Origin: Fibrobacter sp. UWR2
GTDB taxonomy: Bacteria; Fibrobacterota; Fibrobacteria; Fibrobacterales; Fibrobacteraceae
Assembly (NCBI RefSeq): GCF_002210285.1
Contig: NZ_MWQE01000012.1
Coordinates: 1-64,000, forward strand
Direction of reading: 5' to 3'
Length of the DNA: 64,000 bases
In this document: piece after piece, positions 24,594-33,986 of the stretch
How positions within the stretch are numbered: the stretch's first letter is position 1
How the letters are laid out: the number at the start of each line of letters is the position of its first letter
Program-made: the position numbers and the translations under genes
Notes under the pieces: model-generated
What the model was told of the DNA's origin: nothing
Seen by the model: the letters and a program-made list of their open reading frames with translations, nothing else
Databases searched by the model: none

Positions 24594-25778
24594 ATGAACA
24601 AAGTAATCTTGACTGCGCAGGCGATGCTGTTTGTGGTTTGGCTCCTTGCCACGGCATGCCTTGCACAGGATCCAAACCTCCATATTTATCTGGCCTATGG
24701 GCAGTCCAACATGTCGGGGCAGGCGACTGTTACCGACAAGGACCGCGTGCAGGACCCGCGCTTTCTTGTGCTCCGCGCGGCGAATCATTCGAACCAGAAG
24801 GTGGGCGAGTTCTACCCGGCGGCACCCCCGATGGGCCATAGTGCATCCAAGGTCGGCATTGCCGACATTTTTGGGCGTACCATGGTCGCGAACCTCCCGG
24901 ATAGCATCAAGGTGGCGGTAGCGAACATCGCGATTGGCGGACAGAGCATTGACCTGTTCGACAAGGACCGCAACAAGGCCTACGTGCAGAACGCGAAGAA
25001 CAAGGGTGATACCTGGTGGATCCAGTATCTGGACGAATACGGTGGCGATGTGTACAAACGCATTGTCGAGATGGGCAAGATTGCCAAGCAGAAGGGCGTC
25101 ATCAAGGGGTTCCTTTTCCACCAGGGAGAGGCGGACTACCAGATGAACGATTGGCCGAGCCGCGTCAAGAAGGTCTATGACGACCTGATTGCCGAACTGG
25201 AACTCGACCCGGAAAAGACCCCGATACTGATTGGTGAACTCGCGCCTACGGGCGACCTGGGCTGGCGTAACGACGCCGTGAAGCAGGCTGCCGACCTTAT
25301 CCCGAACGGTCACCTGATATCGGCGCAGGGCTGCCCCGCGCTCAAGGAAACGAGCTACACGTTGCACTTTACGCGCGAAGGCTACGAGACGTTCGGCAAG
25401 CGCTATGCCGAAACGATGCTTGAGCTTTTGAAGACGATGGAACCGGAAGTTCCCGTAGATACTGCGGTTGCCGATACGCTCCCGCAGGATACCGTCGTGA
25501 ACGATACCTCTGCAAATGATACGGTTCCGGGAGCCGTGCGCGGCGTAAAAACTCCTTCGGGCATCGCGATGCATGTTACGGGCAAACTCCTCGCGGTTGC
25601 CGGTGCGCCTGCCGGAGCGCGGGTCAGGCTGTTCGACATGCAGGGCAACTTGCTCGGCGTGCTCGGTGCGCAGGGTGGCGCCATGCCGCAAATTCGTGCG
25701 GGTCGCGTGCTGGCTATCGTCGAAAGTGCTGGTGGCAAGCGCCTCTTGACCAGGGCGTTCAACGTCACTGAATTCTAG
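24594..25778 (+). CDS. Secreted SGNH esterase, CE6-type acetylxylan esterase, with sorting module
   Basis: The 394-residue protein has a signal peptide (cleavage near TACLAQ), a SASA/DUF303 SGNH-hydrolase domain and a C-terminal module. The catalytic serine is in AYGQSNMSGQ, the HQGEADYQ block follows, and the His is in LHFTREGYETFGKRYAETM. CE6 enzymes remove acetyl groups from xylan. The last about 60 residues (GAPAGARVRLFDMQGNLLG...RVLAIVESAGGKRLLTRAF) are a close paralogue of the CE15 protein's end, suggesting shared secretion or anchoring. It is 4 bp downstream of the CE15 gene and the unit ends at a terminator. Confidence 0.82.
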   Translation: MNKVILTAQAMLFVVWLLATACLAQDPNLHIYLAYGQSNMSGQATVTDKDRVQDPRFLVLRAANHSNQKVGEFYPAAPPMGHSASKVGIADIFGRTMVANLPDSIKVAVANIAIGGQSIDLFDKDRNKAYVQNAKNKGDTWWIQYLDEYGGDVYKRIVEMGKIAKQKGVIKGFLFHQGEADYQMNDWPSRVKKVYDDLIAELELDPEKTPILIGELAPTGDLGWRNDAVKQAADLIPNGHLISAQGCPALKETSYTLHFTREGYETFGKRYAETMLELLKTMEPEVPVDTAVADTLPQDTVVNDTSANDTVPGAVRGVKTPSGIAMHVTGKLLAVAGAPAGARVRLFDMQGNLLGVLGAQGGAMPQIRAGRVLAIVESAGGKRLLTRAFNVTEF

Positions 25779-25830
25779 ATGAATCCTGAATGCTGCGCCG
25801 GAACTTGGCGCTAAGCGTAGGTTTGTAATG

Positions 25831-25858
25831 ATGCCGTGCGTAGCCGCACGGCATTCTT
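25831..25858 (+). terminator. Terminator-like hairpin after the esterase operon
   Basis: ATGCCGTGCG (25831-25840) and CGCACGGCAT (25845-25854) form a perfect stem; the T run is short. Confidence 0.6.
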
Positions 25859-25896
25859 GCTATAACAGGGTCCTAAATTTTTTAAATTATGTGCAG

Positions 25897-27726
25897 ATGC
25901 CTATCCTGTCTGCACAGAACATCTCCCTGCGCTTTAGCGGCCCGCCGCTCTTGGACAACGCCTCGTTCGACATCGAGGCGGGCGAGCGCATTTGCCTTGT
26001 GGGCCGTAACGGCGAAGGCAAGAGCACGCTGCTCAAGATAATCCAGGGCGAGATGGGCATGGACAGTGGCGAAATCGTGAAGCGCACCGGCCTGAAGGTT
26101 TCCCGCATGGTGCAGGAAATCCCGGCCCACATGGAAGGCACCGTGCGCGACGTAGTGATGGCAGGCATTGCGCAGGACGGCCACCACGATGCCCACGCTG
26201 AGGCAATACTTGGCAAGACGGGCATCGCGGCCGACGCTTTGTTCGACGGTCTTTCCGGCGGGCAAAAGCGTCGCGTGCTGTTCGCACGGGCCGTCGCCGA
26301 GAACCCGGACTTGCTCCTGCTCGATGAGCCTACGAACCATCTGGACATTCCTGCAATACAATGGCTGGAAGGCATCGTTTCGCGCCTGGAATGTGCGGTG
26401 CTTTTTGTGAGCCACGACCGCGCCTTTGTGCGCCGTGTGGCGACCCGCATCTTTGAACTTGACCGCGGGCGTGTGCGCACATGGAATTACCCGTACGACA
26501 AGTTCGTGCAGTTCAGGGATCAGGCCCTCGCCGAAGAAGAGAAGGCCAACAAGCTTTTTGACAAGCGCCTTGCCGAAGAAGAAGTCTGGATACGCAAGGG
26601 AATCCAGGCACGCCGTACCCGCAACGAGGGGCGCGTGCGTGCGCTCATCAAGATGCGGCAGGAACGTGCGGAAAGGCGCACGCGGACCGGATCGGTGAAC
26701 ATGCAGATTACCGAAGCCGAGCGATCCGGTCGCCTCGTAGCCCGCCTCACCGACGTGAGCTTTGCCTACGAGGGCGCCCCGTTGATATCGCATTTCAGTA
26801 CCGAAGTCTCCCGCGGGGACCGCATCGGCATTGTTGGCCTGAACGGTTCCGGCAAGACGACCCTCCTCAAGCTTATCCTCGGCGAAATCCAGCCCGACGA
26901 AGGCGAAATCCGTCTGGGCACGAACCTGCAGATTGCCTACTTCGACCAGATGCGCACCCGCCTGCGCGAAGACAAGAGCCTCGTGGAGAACGTGGGTGAC
27001 GGTCAGGCCTACATTACGCTCAACGGCGTGCGTCGCCATGTGCTGAGCTACCTGCAAGATTTCCTCTTCTCGGCGGAACGTGCCCGCGGGCCCATCAGCG
27101 CCTTGAGCGGCGGCGAACGCAACCGCCTGCTGCTCGCCTGCCTGTTCAGCCATCCGAGTAACGTGCTCGTGCTCGACGAACCCACGAATGACCTGGACAT
27201 GGAAACGCTCGACCTCTTGGCCGAACTTTTGGCCGATTACAACGGCACGGTTATCGTCGTAAGCCACGATAGAGCCTTCCTGGATTCTGTGGCTACGGGC
27301 ATTTTTGCCATAGAAGAGGGCGGAAACGTGTTCGAAGCCGTCGGCGGGTACACAGATTACGAGAATAACCGCAAGATTCGCGAAAAAGAAGCGGCCAATG
27401 CAGCGAGAATTGCCGAAGAAAGGGCGAGTTTACAGAAAAACTCGGGCTCGGGACTGCCGAGTTCGGTGAAAAATGCACCTCTTGACCAGAATTCTGTAAA
27501 GAAAAAGAAACGTAGTTATAACGAAGAACGCGAATACGCGGCACTTCCCGAAAAAATAGAGAAACTGGAATCCGAAATTGCCGGTTTTCAGGCCGAACTT
27601 GCCAAGCCGGAAGTCTATACCGACGCAAAACGCATAGTCGAACTGCAGAAGGAACTGGCTGACCGCGAGTCGGAGCTCGAAAAAGCCTACGAAAGGTTCG
27701 GGGAACTTGACGCCCTAGGTGGATAA
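25897..27726 (+). CDS. ABC-F family ATPase, Uup-like
   Basis: The 609-residue protein has two ABC ATPase domains and no membrane segment. Walker A motifs are GRNGEGKST and GLNGSGKTT; signature motifs LSGGQKRR and LSGGERNR; Walker B LLLLDEPTNHLD and VLVLDEPTNDLD. The C-terminal about 80 residues form a coiled coil (KIEKLESEIAGFQAEL, ELQKELADRESELEKAY), as in Uup, which binds DNA and ribosomes. ABC-F proteins act on the ribosome or in genome stability. The start is ATG 25897 (GTG 25891 possible); no strong ribosome-binding site is seen. Confidence 0.88.
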   Translation: MPILSAQNISLRFSGPPLLDNASFDIEAGERICLVGRNGEGKSTLLKIIQGEMGMDSGEIVKRTGLKVSRMVQEIPAHMEGTVRDVVMAGIAQDGHHDAHAEAILGKTGIAADALFDGLSGGQKRRVLFARAVAENPDLLLLDEPTNHLDIPAIQWLEGIVSRLECAVLFVSHDRAFVRRVATRIFELDRGRVRTWNYPYDKFVQFRDQALAEEEKANKLFDKRLAEEEVWIRKGIQARRTRNEGRVRALIKMRQERAERRTRTGSVNMQITEAERSGRLVARLTDVSFAYEGAPLISHFSTEVSRGDRIGIVGLNGSGKTTLLKLILGEIQPDEGEIRLGTNLQIAYFDQMRTRLREDKSLVENVGDGQAYITLNGVRRHVLSYLQDFLFSAERARGPISALSGGERNRLLLACLFSHPSNVLVLDEPTNDLDMETLDLLAELLADYNGTVIVVSHDRAFLDSVATGIFAIEEGGNVFEAVGGYTDYENNRKIREKEAANAARIAEERASLQKNSGSGLPSSVKNAPLDQNSVKKKKRSYNEEREYAALPEKIEKLESEIAGFQAELAKPEVYTDAKRIVELQKELADRESELEKAYERFGELDALGG

Positions 27727-27826
27727 TATATCCAAAAAAAGTGGCTAGGGGTACTTGTGCGCTAAGTCACAAAATATTATTTTCTTACTTGTAGATTATC
27801 CAATTGAACTTGAAAGGGGGAACGTC

Positions 27827-30520
27827 ATGAACGTGAAACTTTCTATACTCGCTCTTGCCCTGTTTGGGGGTATGGCTGCCGCTGTCACTCCGGTTTGGAG
27901 CATTACGGACGGCAATGGACCGGATATTCATCCGTATGGCAAGAATTGGTACCCGTTTGTGAGCATCAAGGATTCCACAGTCTCGGCAGACACTGCAACA
28001 TTGTCGAATGCTAGGGCCCTTATCCTGTCGGTGAGTAAGACAAAGGAGAGCTCTGCCGGTGTCGCCTTTGCGTGGGCCAAGGACGACGGTATCAAGGACC
28101 TGAGTGCATACGCGGGCGTGTGCCTCACCTATACGGCAAGCGCACCCTTCCGCCTGGACTTCAAGCAGTCCAACATCACGGACTATAACTACAACGGCGT
28201 CATTGTTCCGGCGCAGTCTTCGTTTAATACGGTCTACTTCCCGTTTAGCGAATTCGAGCAGGAGGACTGGGGTGACGACACGAATGTGAAGAGATTCGAC
28301 CTTACGAAGCAGACTGGCGTGCAGTTTGTCTACAAGAAGTCGCTTGCTGTGGAAAGCGGCAAGACAGGGAATACCATCAAGGTTTCTGCAATCGCTTTCG
28401 GTTCTTCGTGCGAGAACCATGCCCCGAGTCTCAAGACGGGCGTGAAGGCTAATGATGCGGATAACCTCCTGGAAGGCGACGTGTACGAGGTTGTCCTCAA
28501 GGATATCTTCGAGGATGAGGACGGTGATGAACTGAACATTACCCTTGCGAAGGACGACAGTATTGTCGAGATAGACGCCATGAGGAGCTACCCGCTTTCT
28601 GGTACCGTGAAACTGAAGAGCGTACCGAACCCCAAGACGGGCTCGACCTCCACGATTACGTTTACGGCCAAGGATGGCGCAGGCCTTTCGGCTACCTACA
28701 AGCTTGTCCTGACGCTCGAAGACCGCAAGAACGCTCCGGTCGCCGTGGATGACAGCTATACGGTGGACGAGGACTCTAAGCTGACCGTTTCTTCTGCAAA
28801 GGGCGTACTCCGCAACGACTACGATGACGACGATGGGGATAATTCGGGGCTTACGGCTACGCTTGACGAGACGACGTCACACGGAGTGCTTGACTTCAAG
28901 GGTAGCGGCTTCACCTATACTCCCGATCCGGATTTCTATGGCGAAGATACCTTTACCTACCATGTGACCGATGGTGATCTCCTCGATAGTGAGCCTGCAA
29001 CCGTGACCATCACGGTGAAGAATGTGGAAGACCCCGCGACGCTTACTATCAACCAGCCGTTCTTCTATGTGGGTTCTCTTGACGAAGACGCCATTAATTT
29101 CGAGGACGGTGTCAAGGTTGCCGAGGATTTTGAGGACTTTGACATCTTTATCCCGCTGGGAAATCTCGAGTTCTCCGATCCCGATGTGTTGACGCCCAAC
29201 TTCCCGCTCCAAGTGGCAAGTGCCAAGGGCGTTGTCAATGTGGCATACACGAAGGTTTCCGGCAACCACGCCATTTCTGTGAGCGCCGTGCCCAATGCGA
29301 ACGGCAAGGATGTCATCAAGCTCTTTACGATCGATGGCAAGGATACCGTGGGTATCGATATCCCGATCGAAGTCGAAAAGGTTGCGGACAAGCCGGTTGC
29401 GGTCGCCGATGCCTACGACATGGCGCAGGATACGGTGAATGCGGTTTCTGCTAAGCAGGGCGTACTTGCCAACGACTTCAACCCCGATGGCGAATCCGTG
29501 CTGAAGGCCTACCTCTTCGAAGATGCGGATGAGGGTAAGGTCAAGCTCGCGACTGACGGCTCCTTCACCTATGAAGTCGGAGATTTCGATGGCGAGGATG
29601 TCTTTACCTACTTCGTGGTCAATGCTGAAGGCGATACGTCGGAGGTCGTGGCCGTAACGCTCACTGTGAAATACAGGAACCGCGGTCCGCAGGTTCTCGC
29701 GGGTGTTGCGGATACTGCTGGCAACCGTGTTGCTGGCCTGAAGGAAGATTTTAATAACTCCATCATGTTCAAGGGAGTCGAAGTGAAAAGCTGGTTCGAG
29801 GACCCCGAAGGCGACGAGATTACCTTGAAGGCGGTTAATTCCGATAGCCTGCTGAATGTCACCATCAACACTCTCGGTGCCATTACGATCAAGTCTGTGA
29901 AGAATGCCTGCGGTGAGACGACGCTCGATGTGATTGCGACTGACACCCAGAAGAACTCTACAACCCTCTCCATCCCGGTCTCGATTACCTGCGTGAACGA
30001 TGCCCCGATGCGTATTGGCGGTGCGGTCGATACGGTACTTGAACCGCCTAGCGGCTGGCGCGAGGCCTTCTATGTGTTCGATGTCTTCGAGGACCCGGAT
30101 GATTCTGTCCTTACCATGTCGGTCTCCACGCCGGATAAGGAGAAGGTCGTGAATGCGGTGGTCGAAGGCGACAGCCTTATCTTCCAGCTGTTCGACGAAC
30201 AGCGCTACCTGCAGAACTTTGTCCCGTATACCGTCAAGGTTACCGCGACGGATGAAGCCGGCGAAAAGGCGATTGCCAAGACGTTCATCTTCATGGTGGG
30301 CGAAAAGGCTGGCATCCAGCAGGTTGCCACCGCCACCAAGCTTGGCTGGCAGGGTGCAATCGGTGCCGAACGCGGCATGGCGGCTATCTTCGACATGCAG
30401 GGCCGCGTGATGTGGAAGCATGCCCTCCCGGTAAGCGAGGCGCAGGTGCGTAACGCTGCCGCGAAGGTGCAGGGCCGCAAGATCCTGATGGTGAACAAGC
30501 AGACCTGGACCATCAAGTAG
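27827..30520 (+). CDS. Large secreted multi-domain protein with CBM-like and cadherin/VCBS-type repeats
   Basis: The 897-residue protein has a 19-residue signal peptide (LALALFGGMAAA), an N-terminal beta-sandwich that resembles a CBM11/CIA30-type carbohydrate-binding domain (residues 20-185; WSITDGNG, APFRLDFKQSN), and then tandem Asp-rich repeats. Two of these (about residues 303 and 522) carry VDDSYTVDED and GVLANDFNPDGE text typical of Big_9/VCBS cadherin-like, calcium-binding modules; others have EDEDGDELNITL. The end (AIFDMQGRVMWKH...KILMVNKQTWTIK) is a type IX-like module. No catalytic domain is seen, so an adhesin or substrate-binding surface protein is likely. GAAAGGGGG precedes ATG 27827. 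Confidence 0.7.
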   Translation: MNVKLSILALALFGGMAAAVTPVWSITDGNGPDIHPYGKNWYPFVSIKDSTVSADTATLSNARALILSVSKTKESSAGVAFAWAKDDGIKDLSAYAGVCLTYTASAPFRLDFKQSNITDYNYNGVIVPAQSSFNTVYFPFSEFEQEDWGDDTNVKRFDLTKQTGVQFVYKKSLAVESGKTGNTIKVSAIAFGSSCENHAPSLKTGVKANDADNLLEGDVYEVVLKDIFEDEDGDELNITLAKDDSIVEIDAMRSYPLSGTVKLKSVPNPKTGSTSTITFTAKDGAGLSATYKLVLTLEDRKNAPVAVDDSYTVDEDSKLTVSSAKGVLRNDYDDDDGDNSGLTATLDETTSHGVLDFKGSGFTYTPDPDFYGEDTFTYHVTDGDLLDSEPATVTITVKNVEDPATLTINQPFFYVGSLDEDAINFEDGVKVAEDFEDFDIFIPLGNLEFSDPDVLTPNFPLQVASAKGVVNVAYTKVSGNHAISVSAVPNANGKDVIKLFTIDGKDTVGIDIPIEVEKVADKPVAVADAYDMAQDTVNAVSAKQGVLANDFNPDGESVLKAYLFEDADEGKVKLATDGSFTYEVGDFDGEDVFTYFVVNAEGDTSEVVAVTLTVKYRNRGPQVLAGVADTAGNRVAGLKEDFNNSIMFKGVEVKSWFEDPEGDEITLKAVNSDSLLNVTINTLGAITIKSVKNACGETTLDVIATDTQKNSTTLSIPVSITCVNDAPMRIGGAVDTVLEPPSGWREAFYVFDVFEDPDDSVLTMSVSTPDKEKVVNAVVEGDSLIFQLFDEQRYLQNFVPYTVKVTATDEAGEKAIAKTFIFMVGEKAGIQQVATATKLGWQGAIGAERGMAAIFDMQGRVMWKHALPVSEAQVRNAAAKVQGRKILMVNKQTWTIK

Positions 30521-30537
30521 ACTTTGGTTAATAATGA

Positions 30538-30566
30538 GAAAGGCTCCGCAAAAGCGGAGCCTTTTC
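30538..30566. terminator. Bidirectional rho-independent terminator
   Basis: AAAGGCTCCGC (30539-30549) and GCGGAGCCTTTT (30554-30565) form a stem with A and T runs on both sides, serving the convergent genes 27827-30520 and ackA. Confidence 0.85.
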
Positions 30567-30585
30567 TGTAATGCTTTGATGTCGC

Positions 30586-31758
30586 TTATTTCACCAGCGC
30601 TTCAGTATCCAGAGCAATCAGCAGTTCTTCGTTCGTCGCGACGACCATAGCGGTTGGCGTGCCGTCCTTGCTGATGATATGGCCGGAGTTCTTGCCGTTG
30701 TCCTCGTTGCGGGCGTCGTCAATCTGGTAGCCGAGCAGGGCGAGGTTTTCCATGACCGTCTTGCGGACGAGCCTGCTGTTTTCGCCGATACCGCCGGTGA
30801 ACACGAGCGCGTCGATGCGTGGGAGAGCCATGGCGATGCCGCCGATTTCGCGGGTGAGCTTGTAGCAGAACGTCTCGATTGCGATCTGGGCGCCAACGTT
30901 ACCTTCGCTTGCGGCCTGTGTGAGTGTACGCATGTCGTTGCTGAGTCCGGAAAGGCCGAGCAGGCCGGATTCCTTGTTCACGAGCTTGTCGAGGCGGTCG
31001 ATGTCGTAGCCGTACTTTTTGCTGATGAAGAAGAGGATGGCCGGGTCGAGGCTGCCGGAGCGCGTACCCATGATGAGGCCGTCGAGCGGGGAGAAGCCCA
31101 TGGTGGTGTCGGCGCACTTGCCGTTCAGGATTGCAGAGCAGCTGGAACCGTTGCCGAGGTGGGCCGTGATGAAGCAGCATTCCTCCGGCTTCTTGCCGAG
31201 GATCTTGGCGGCTTCTGCGGTAACGAAGCGGTGGCTCGTGCCGTGGAAGCCGTAACGGCGGATGGCATCATTTTCGTAGAACTTGTAGGGAATGCCGTAA
31301 AGGAATGCCTTGCGGGGCATCGTCTGGTGGAATGCTGTATCGAATACCGCCACCTGCGGGAGCTTGGGGAAGAACTTTACGGCGCATTCCATGCCGGTCG
31401 CGTGTGCGGGTTCGTGCAGCGGGGCGAACAGCGTGATGCTACGGATGTAGTCGATGACTTCCTGCGAGACCTTTTCGCTCTTGATGTACTTGCCGCCGTG
31501 CACCACGCGGTGACCGATGGCTTCGATGGAGTCGATCAGTTTCTGTTCGCCGAGGAACTTTTGGACTTCGGCAACGGCTTCGGCGTGCGTGGGACATTCG
31601 AAGTTGAAGTCGATTTTGCCTTCGGGGCCCTTTGCCTTGATATGGCCGTCTACGCCGATATTTTCGACGAGGCCGCTCGAGATGGATTCCTTTGTCTGGG
31701 TGTCGATGACGGCGAATTTCACCGAGGAACTGCCGCAATTAAGAACGAGTACGCGCAT
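30586..31758 (-). CDS. ackA: Acetate kinase
   Basis: The 390-residue ASKHA enzyme makes acetate and ATP from acetyl phosphate, the last step of acetate fermentation. It begins VLVLNCGSSSVKFAVI, has the GHRVVHGG and HNPxN-region equivalents (FAPLHEPAH), the FDTAFH and GFHGTSH motifs and GGIGENS near the end. The start is ATG 31758 with AAAGGAAG upstream, giving normal length; the frame extends 11 codons further without support. No pta gene is adjacent, so the phosphotransacetylase lies elsewhere. In Fibrobacter, acetate is a main fermentation product. Confidence 0.95.
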   Translation of the reverse strand: MRVLVLNCGSSSVKFAVIDTQTKESISSGLVENIGVDGHIKAKGPEGKIDFNFECPTHAEAVAEVQKFLGEQKLIDSIEAIGHRVVHGGKYIKSEKVSQEVIDYIRSITLFAPLHEPAHATGMECAVKFFPKLPQVAVFDTAFHQTMPRKAFLYGIPYKFYENDAIRRYGFHGTSHRFVTAEAAKILGKKPEECCFITAHLGNGSSCSAILNGKCADTTMGFSPLDGLIMGTRSGSLDPAILFFISKKYGYDIDRLDKLVNKESGLLGLSGLSNDMRTLTQAASEGNVGAQIAIETFCYKLTREIGGIAMALPRIDALVFTGGIGENSRLVRKTVMENLALLGYQIDDARNEDNGKNSGHIISKDGTPTAMVVATNEELLIALDTEALVK

Positions 31759-31824
31759 ATTGCTTCCTTTATAATTTTTTCTTGCATTCAAATAATAGGA
31801 ATTTTATTAACTACATTTAATTTG

Positions 31825-32370
31825 ATGCTCAAGAAAATCGCAGATTTTGACAACCGTGTTTCGGTGTGCTGGACCAACCGGCATTTTTCGGCGAAGACCG
31901 ACCGCTGGCTCAAGTTTTATGTTCGCCTTGGGGATGGCTACATCTGGGCGCTGTTTGTACTGTTCATTATTTGGCGAGTCGGGCTCGACAACTTCTTGCC
32001 GATTCTGTGGCAGGCGCTGACATCGCTTGCGGTGAGCCTTATCCTGTACGAGGTCGTGAAACTCGGTACCAAGAGGCCGCGGCCGTTCGCTGCGAACCCG
32101 CAGATCAAGGCCGAGGTCCCGCCGCTCGACAAGTACAGCTTTCCTTCGGGACACACGATGAACAACCTCGCGGTGGCATCGACTGTGCTCTATGCGGTTC
32201 CGCAGTATGGCTGGGTCATGATGCTCCTGCCGCTCACGTGGGGCCTGTTGCGCGTGTACTATGGTGTGCATTGGCTATCGGATATTGTCTGCGGATTTTT
32301 CCTTGGCATATTGAGCTTTGTTATCGGGCATGCCGTCTGGATCCCGATTTCCGGGGCGATTGGCGCCTGA
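31825..32370 (+). CDS. PAP2-family membrane phosphatase
   Basis: The 181-residue protein has about five membrane helices and all three parts of the type 2 phosphatidic acid phosphatase signature: KLGTKRPRP, PSGHTMNN and RVYYGVHWLSD (K-x6-RP, PSGH, R-x5-H-x3-D). It probably dephosphorylates a lipid phosphate such as undecaprenyl diphosphate or phosphatidic acid on the periplasmic side. The true start is ATG 31825; the frame runs back through the antisense of ackA, which is not coding. A histidine phosphatase gene follows 24 bp later. Confidence 0.85.
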   Translation: MLKKIADFDNRVSVCWTNRHFSAKTDRWLKFYVRLGDGYIWALFVLFIIWRVGLDNFLPILWQALTSLAVSLILYEVVKLGTKRPRPFAANPQIKAEVPPLDKYSFPSGHTMNNLAVASTVLYAVPQYGWVMMLLPLTWGLLRVYYGVHWLSDIVCGFFLGILSFVIGHAVWIPISGAIGA

Positions 32371-32394
32371 TGCGCTGATCCGCTTTTTCTGGCT

Positions 32395-33111
32395 ATGGAT
32401 TTTGTAAAGGCGCCTACATTCTTCTCTACGCTCGGGCCCGACGAACGCGTCTACCTCTTGATTCGTCATGGGGAACGCCGGCACATTACGCCCGAAGATC
32501 CTGATTTCGGTGCGCACGTAGGCCTTACCGACAAGGGCCGCGAACAGGCTTTGAACCTTGGCAAGTGCATCTCGCCCGAGGGCGATATTGTCTTTTTCTC
32601 TAGCCCGGTCGGGCGTTGCGTAGAGACTGCACAGTGTATAGGCAGGGGCCGTGCATCGGTCCGATGCATGTCGCAGGTAGGGAACGCCTCGCAGGATTCA
32701 AGTGCGCCGCATGTAGAACCGCTTGACTGCCTGGCGGAATACTTTGTACAGAATTACGATGAGTACATGAAGGTACTGCGAGCAGGGTTTTACGAAGGCA
32801 TTTGCGCTTGGCTCGCAAGCGAGGCCGCAGGCAACCCGCGTGGCGACAAGGAGGCATTTGCCCCGCTGTCTGCCCGTTCCGAAGAAATGCTTGCGATGAT
32901 GCTCGAGAAGGGAGTGGGGCGTTTCAATATCTTCGCGACGCATGACGCCTGGGTGGTCCCGTGCCTCACGCACTTCTGCAAGATGCGATTTACGCCTCAG
33001 CGCTGGATGAACTACCTCACCGGAATGGCCGTCGTCACCGGCCCGGAAGGTGATACGCCCCGCCGCATTGTTCCCGTGACAGCGCTTGAAACCGGCTGGC
33101 TAGAGTTCTAG
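32395..33111 (+). CDS. Histidine phosphatase (phosphoglycerate mutase-like) superfamily protein
   Basis: The 238-residue cytoplasmic protein carries the RHG motif (LIRHGERR, His25) and the LTDKGREQA block that follows it in the family. The second catalytic histidine is in FATHDAWVVPC. The middle (residues 100-150) is longer than in the smallest members. The substrate is unknown; sugar phosphates, nucleotides and phosphoproteins are all possible. It lies 24 bp after the PAP2 gene and is probably co-transcribed. Confidence 0.75.
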   Translation: MDFVKAPTFFSTLGPDERVYLLIRHGERRHITPEDPDFGAHVGLTDKGREQALNLGKCISPEGDIVFFSSPVGRCVETAQCIGRGRASVRCMSQVGNASQDSSAPHVEPLDCLAEYFVQNYDEYMKVLRAGFYEGICAWLASEAAGNPRGDKEAFAPLSARSEEMLAMMLEKGVGRFNIFATHDAWVVPCLTHFCKMRFTPQRWMNYLTGMAVVTGPEGDTPRRIVPVTALETGWLEF

Positions 33112-33149
33112 GCACCGGTTTGCAATAGCTTTTTCCTATATTCTCCCAC

Positions 33150-33905
33150 ATGAAACGGATATTTTTTATAGCACTCGCCTGTGCGGCCATGTTGGCATCG
33201 GCAGCCGAGGACATCAAGATTGTCAAGGTCAACGACAGTAACTTCGAGAAGGAAGTTCTGCAGTCCAAGAAGCCGGTGATTCTGGATATCACTTCCACGA
33301 GTTGCCCGCCGTGCCTCATCATGATACCTACACTTATCGGTATCGCGAAGAACTATCCCGACATCAAGATTGCGACGGTCGGCATTGACGAGCCGGGCAT
33401 CGACAAGATAAAGGCCTCGCTCCCGATTCAGGCGTTTCCGACGTTCTTTATGGTGCGAGACGGCAAGATTATCGACCAGCTAGTGGGTGCCGTGAAGGAG
33501 GAGGAACTCTTGAGTGCACTCAAGTACACGCCGAGTCCACTTGCGAAGGCGGCCAAGCCGAAGAAGGTGAAGAACGCACACAGAAATCTCGTGTGCAAGA
33601 CTCCGGGACAGTTCAACGGGCTCAAGAACATGGTGACTATCTCGTTCGTGTTCGGCGATTACGAAATCGAGAACGCAGACATCGTGACGGACGTATTCGT
33701 GCCGCCCGAGATGGAAAGCCGCCGCATGCAGATGATGGAACACGTGCGCGCGAGCGGGAAGGGCGAGGTGACCCCGACGATGACGGGTTTCCAGATCCAC
33801 ATCGACAACAACTGCCGATTCATGAAGGCGATGGACATGAAGCGTATTTCCACCTACGGCGAGATGCGTGCGGGCCTCGAACTGCAGGGATTTACCTGTA
33901 ATTAA
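33150..33905 (+). CDS. Exported thioredoxin-fold protein with C-terminal extension
   Basis: The 251-residue protein has a signal peptide (FIALACAAMLASA) and a thioredoxin domain to about residue 130. The active site is SCPPC (Cys52 and Cys55) and the cis-proline follows in FPTFFMV. CPPC is more typical of periplasmic oxidoreductases than the thioredoxin CGPC. The last 110 residues contain Cys149, Cys223 and Cys250 and match nothing I know. An envelope thiol-disulfide role fits the Cys-rich lipoproteins encoded just downstream, which would need disulfide formation, but that link is inference. TTCCTATATT about 20 bp upstream is a likely -10 region. Confidence 0.75.
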   Translation: MKRIFFIALACAAMLASAAEDIKIVKVNDSNFEKEVLQSKKPVILDITSTSCPPCLIMIPTLIGIAKNYPDIKIATVGIDEPGIDKIKASLPIQAFPTFFMVRDGKIIDQLVGAVKEEELLSALKYTPSPLAKAAKPKKVKNAHRNLVCKTPGQFNGLKNMVTISFVFGDYEIENADIVTDVFVPPEMESRRMQMMEHVRASGKGEVTPTMTGFQIHIDNNCRFMKAMDMKRISTYGEMRAGLELQGFTCN

Positions 33906-33986
33906 CTGCTCCCGTTTTGTGGAGCGGGCCCAATTATTTTTATCTTGTCTATAGATAAATTGTTGCAAAGAAGGCAAGGGGTGAGA

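Noticed and set aside
25882-27267. 461-codon open frame on the minus strand
   Set aside because: Antisense of the Uup-like ABC-F gene.
30679-31824. Possible 380-residue N-terminal extension of the PAP2 phosphatase
   Set aside because: The upstream part of the frame is antisense of ackA; the PAP2 protein is complete from ATG 31825.
33906-33986. Terminator between the thioredoxin-fold gene and the first Cys-repeat lipoprotein
   Set aside because: CCCG and CGGG can pair around a loop, but the stem is short and has no proper T run, so I do not call it.
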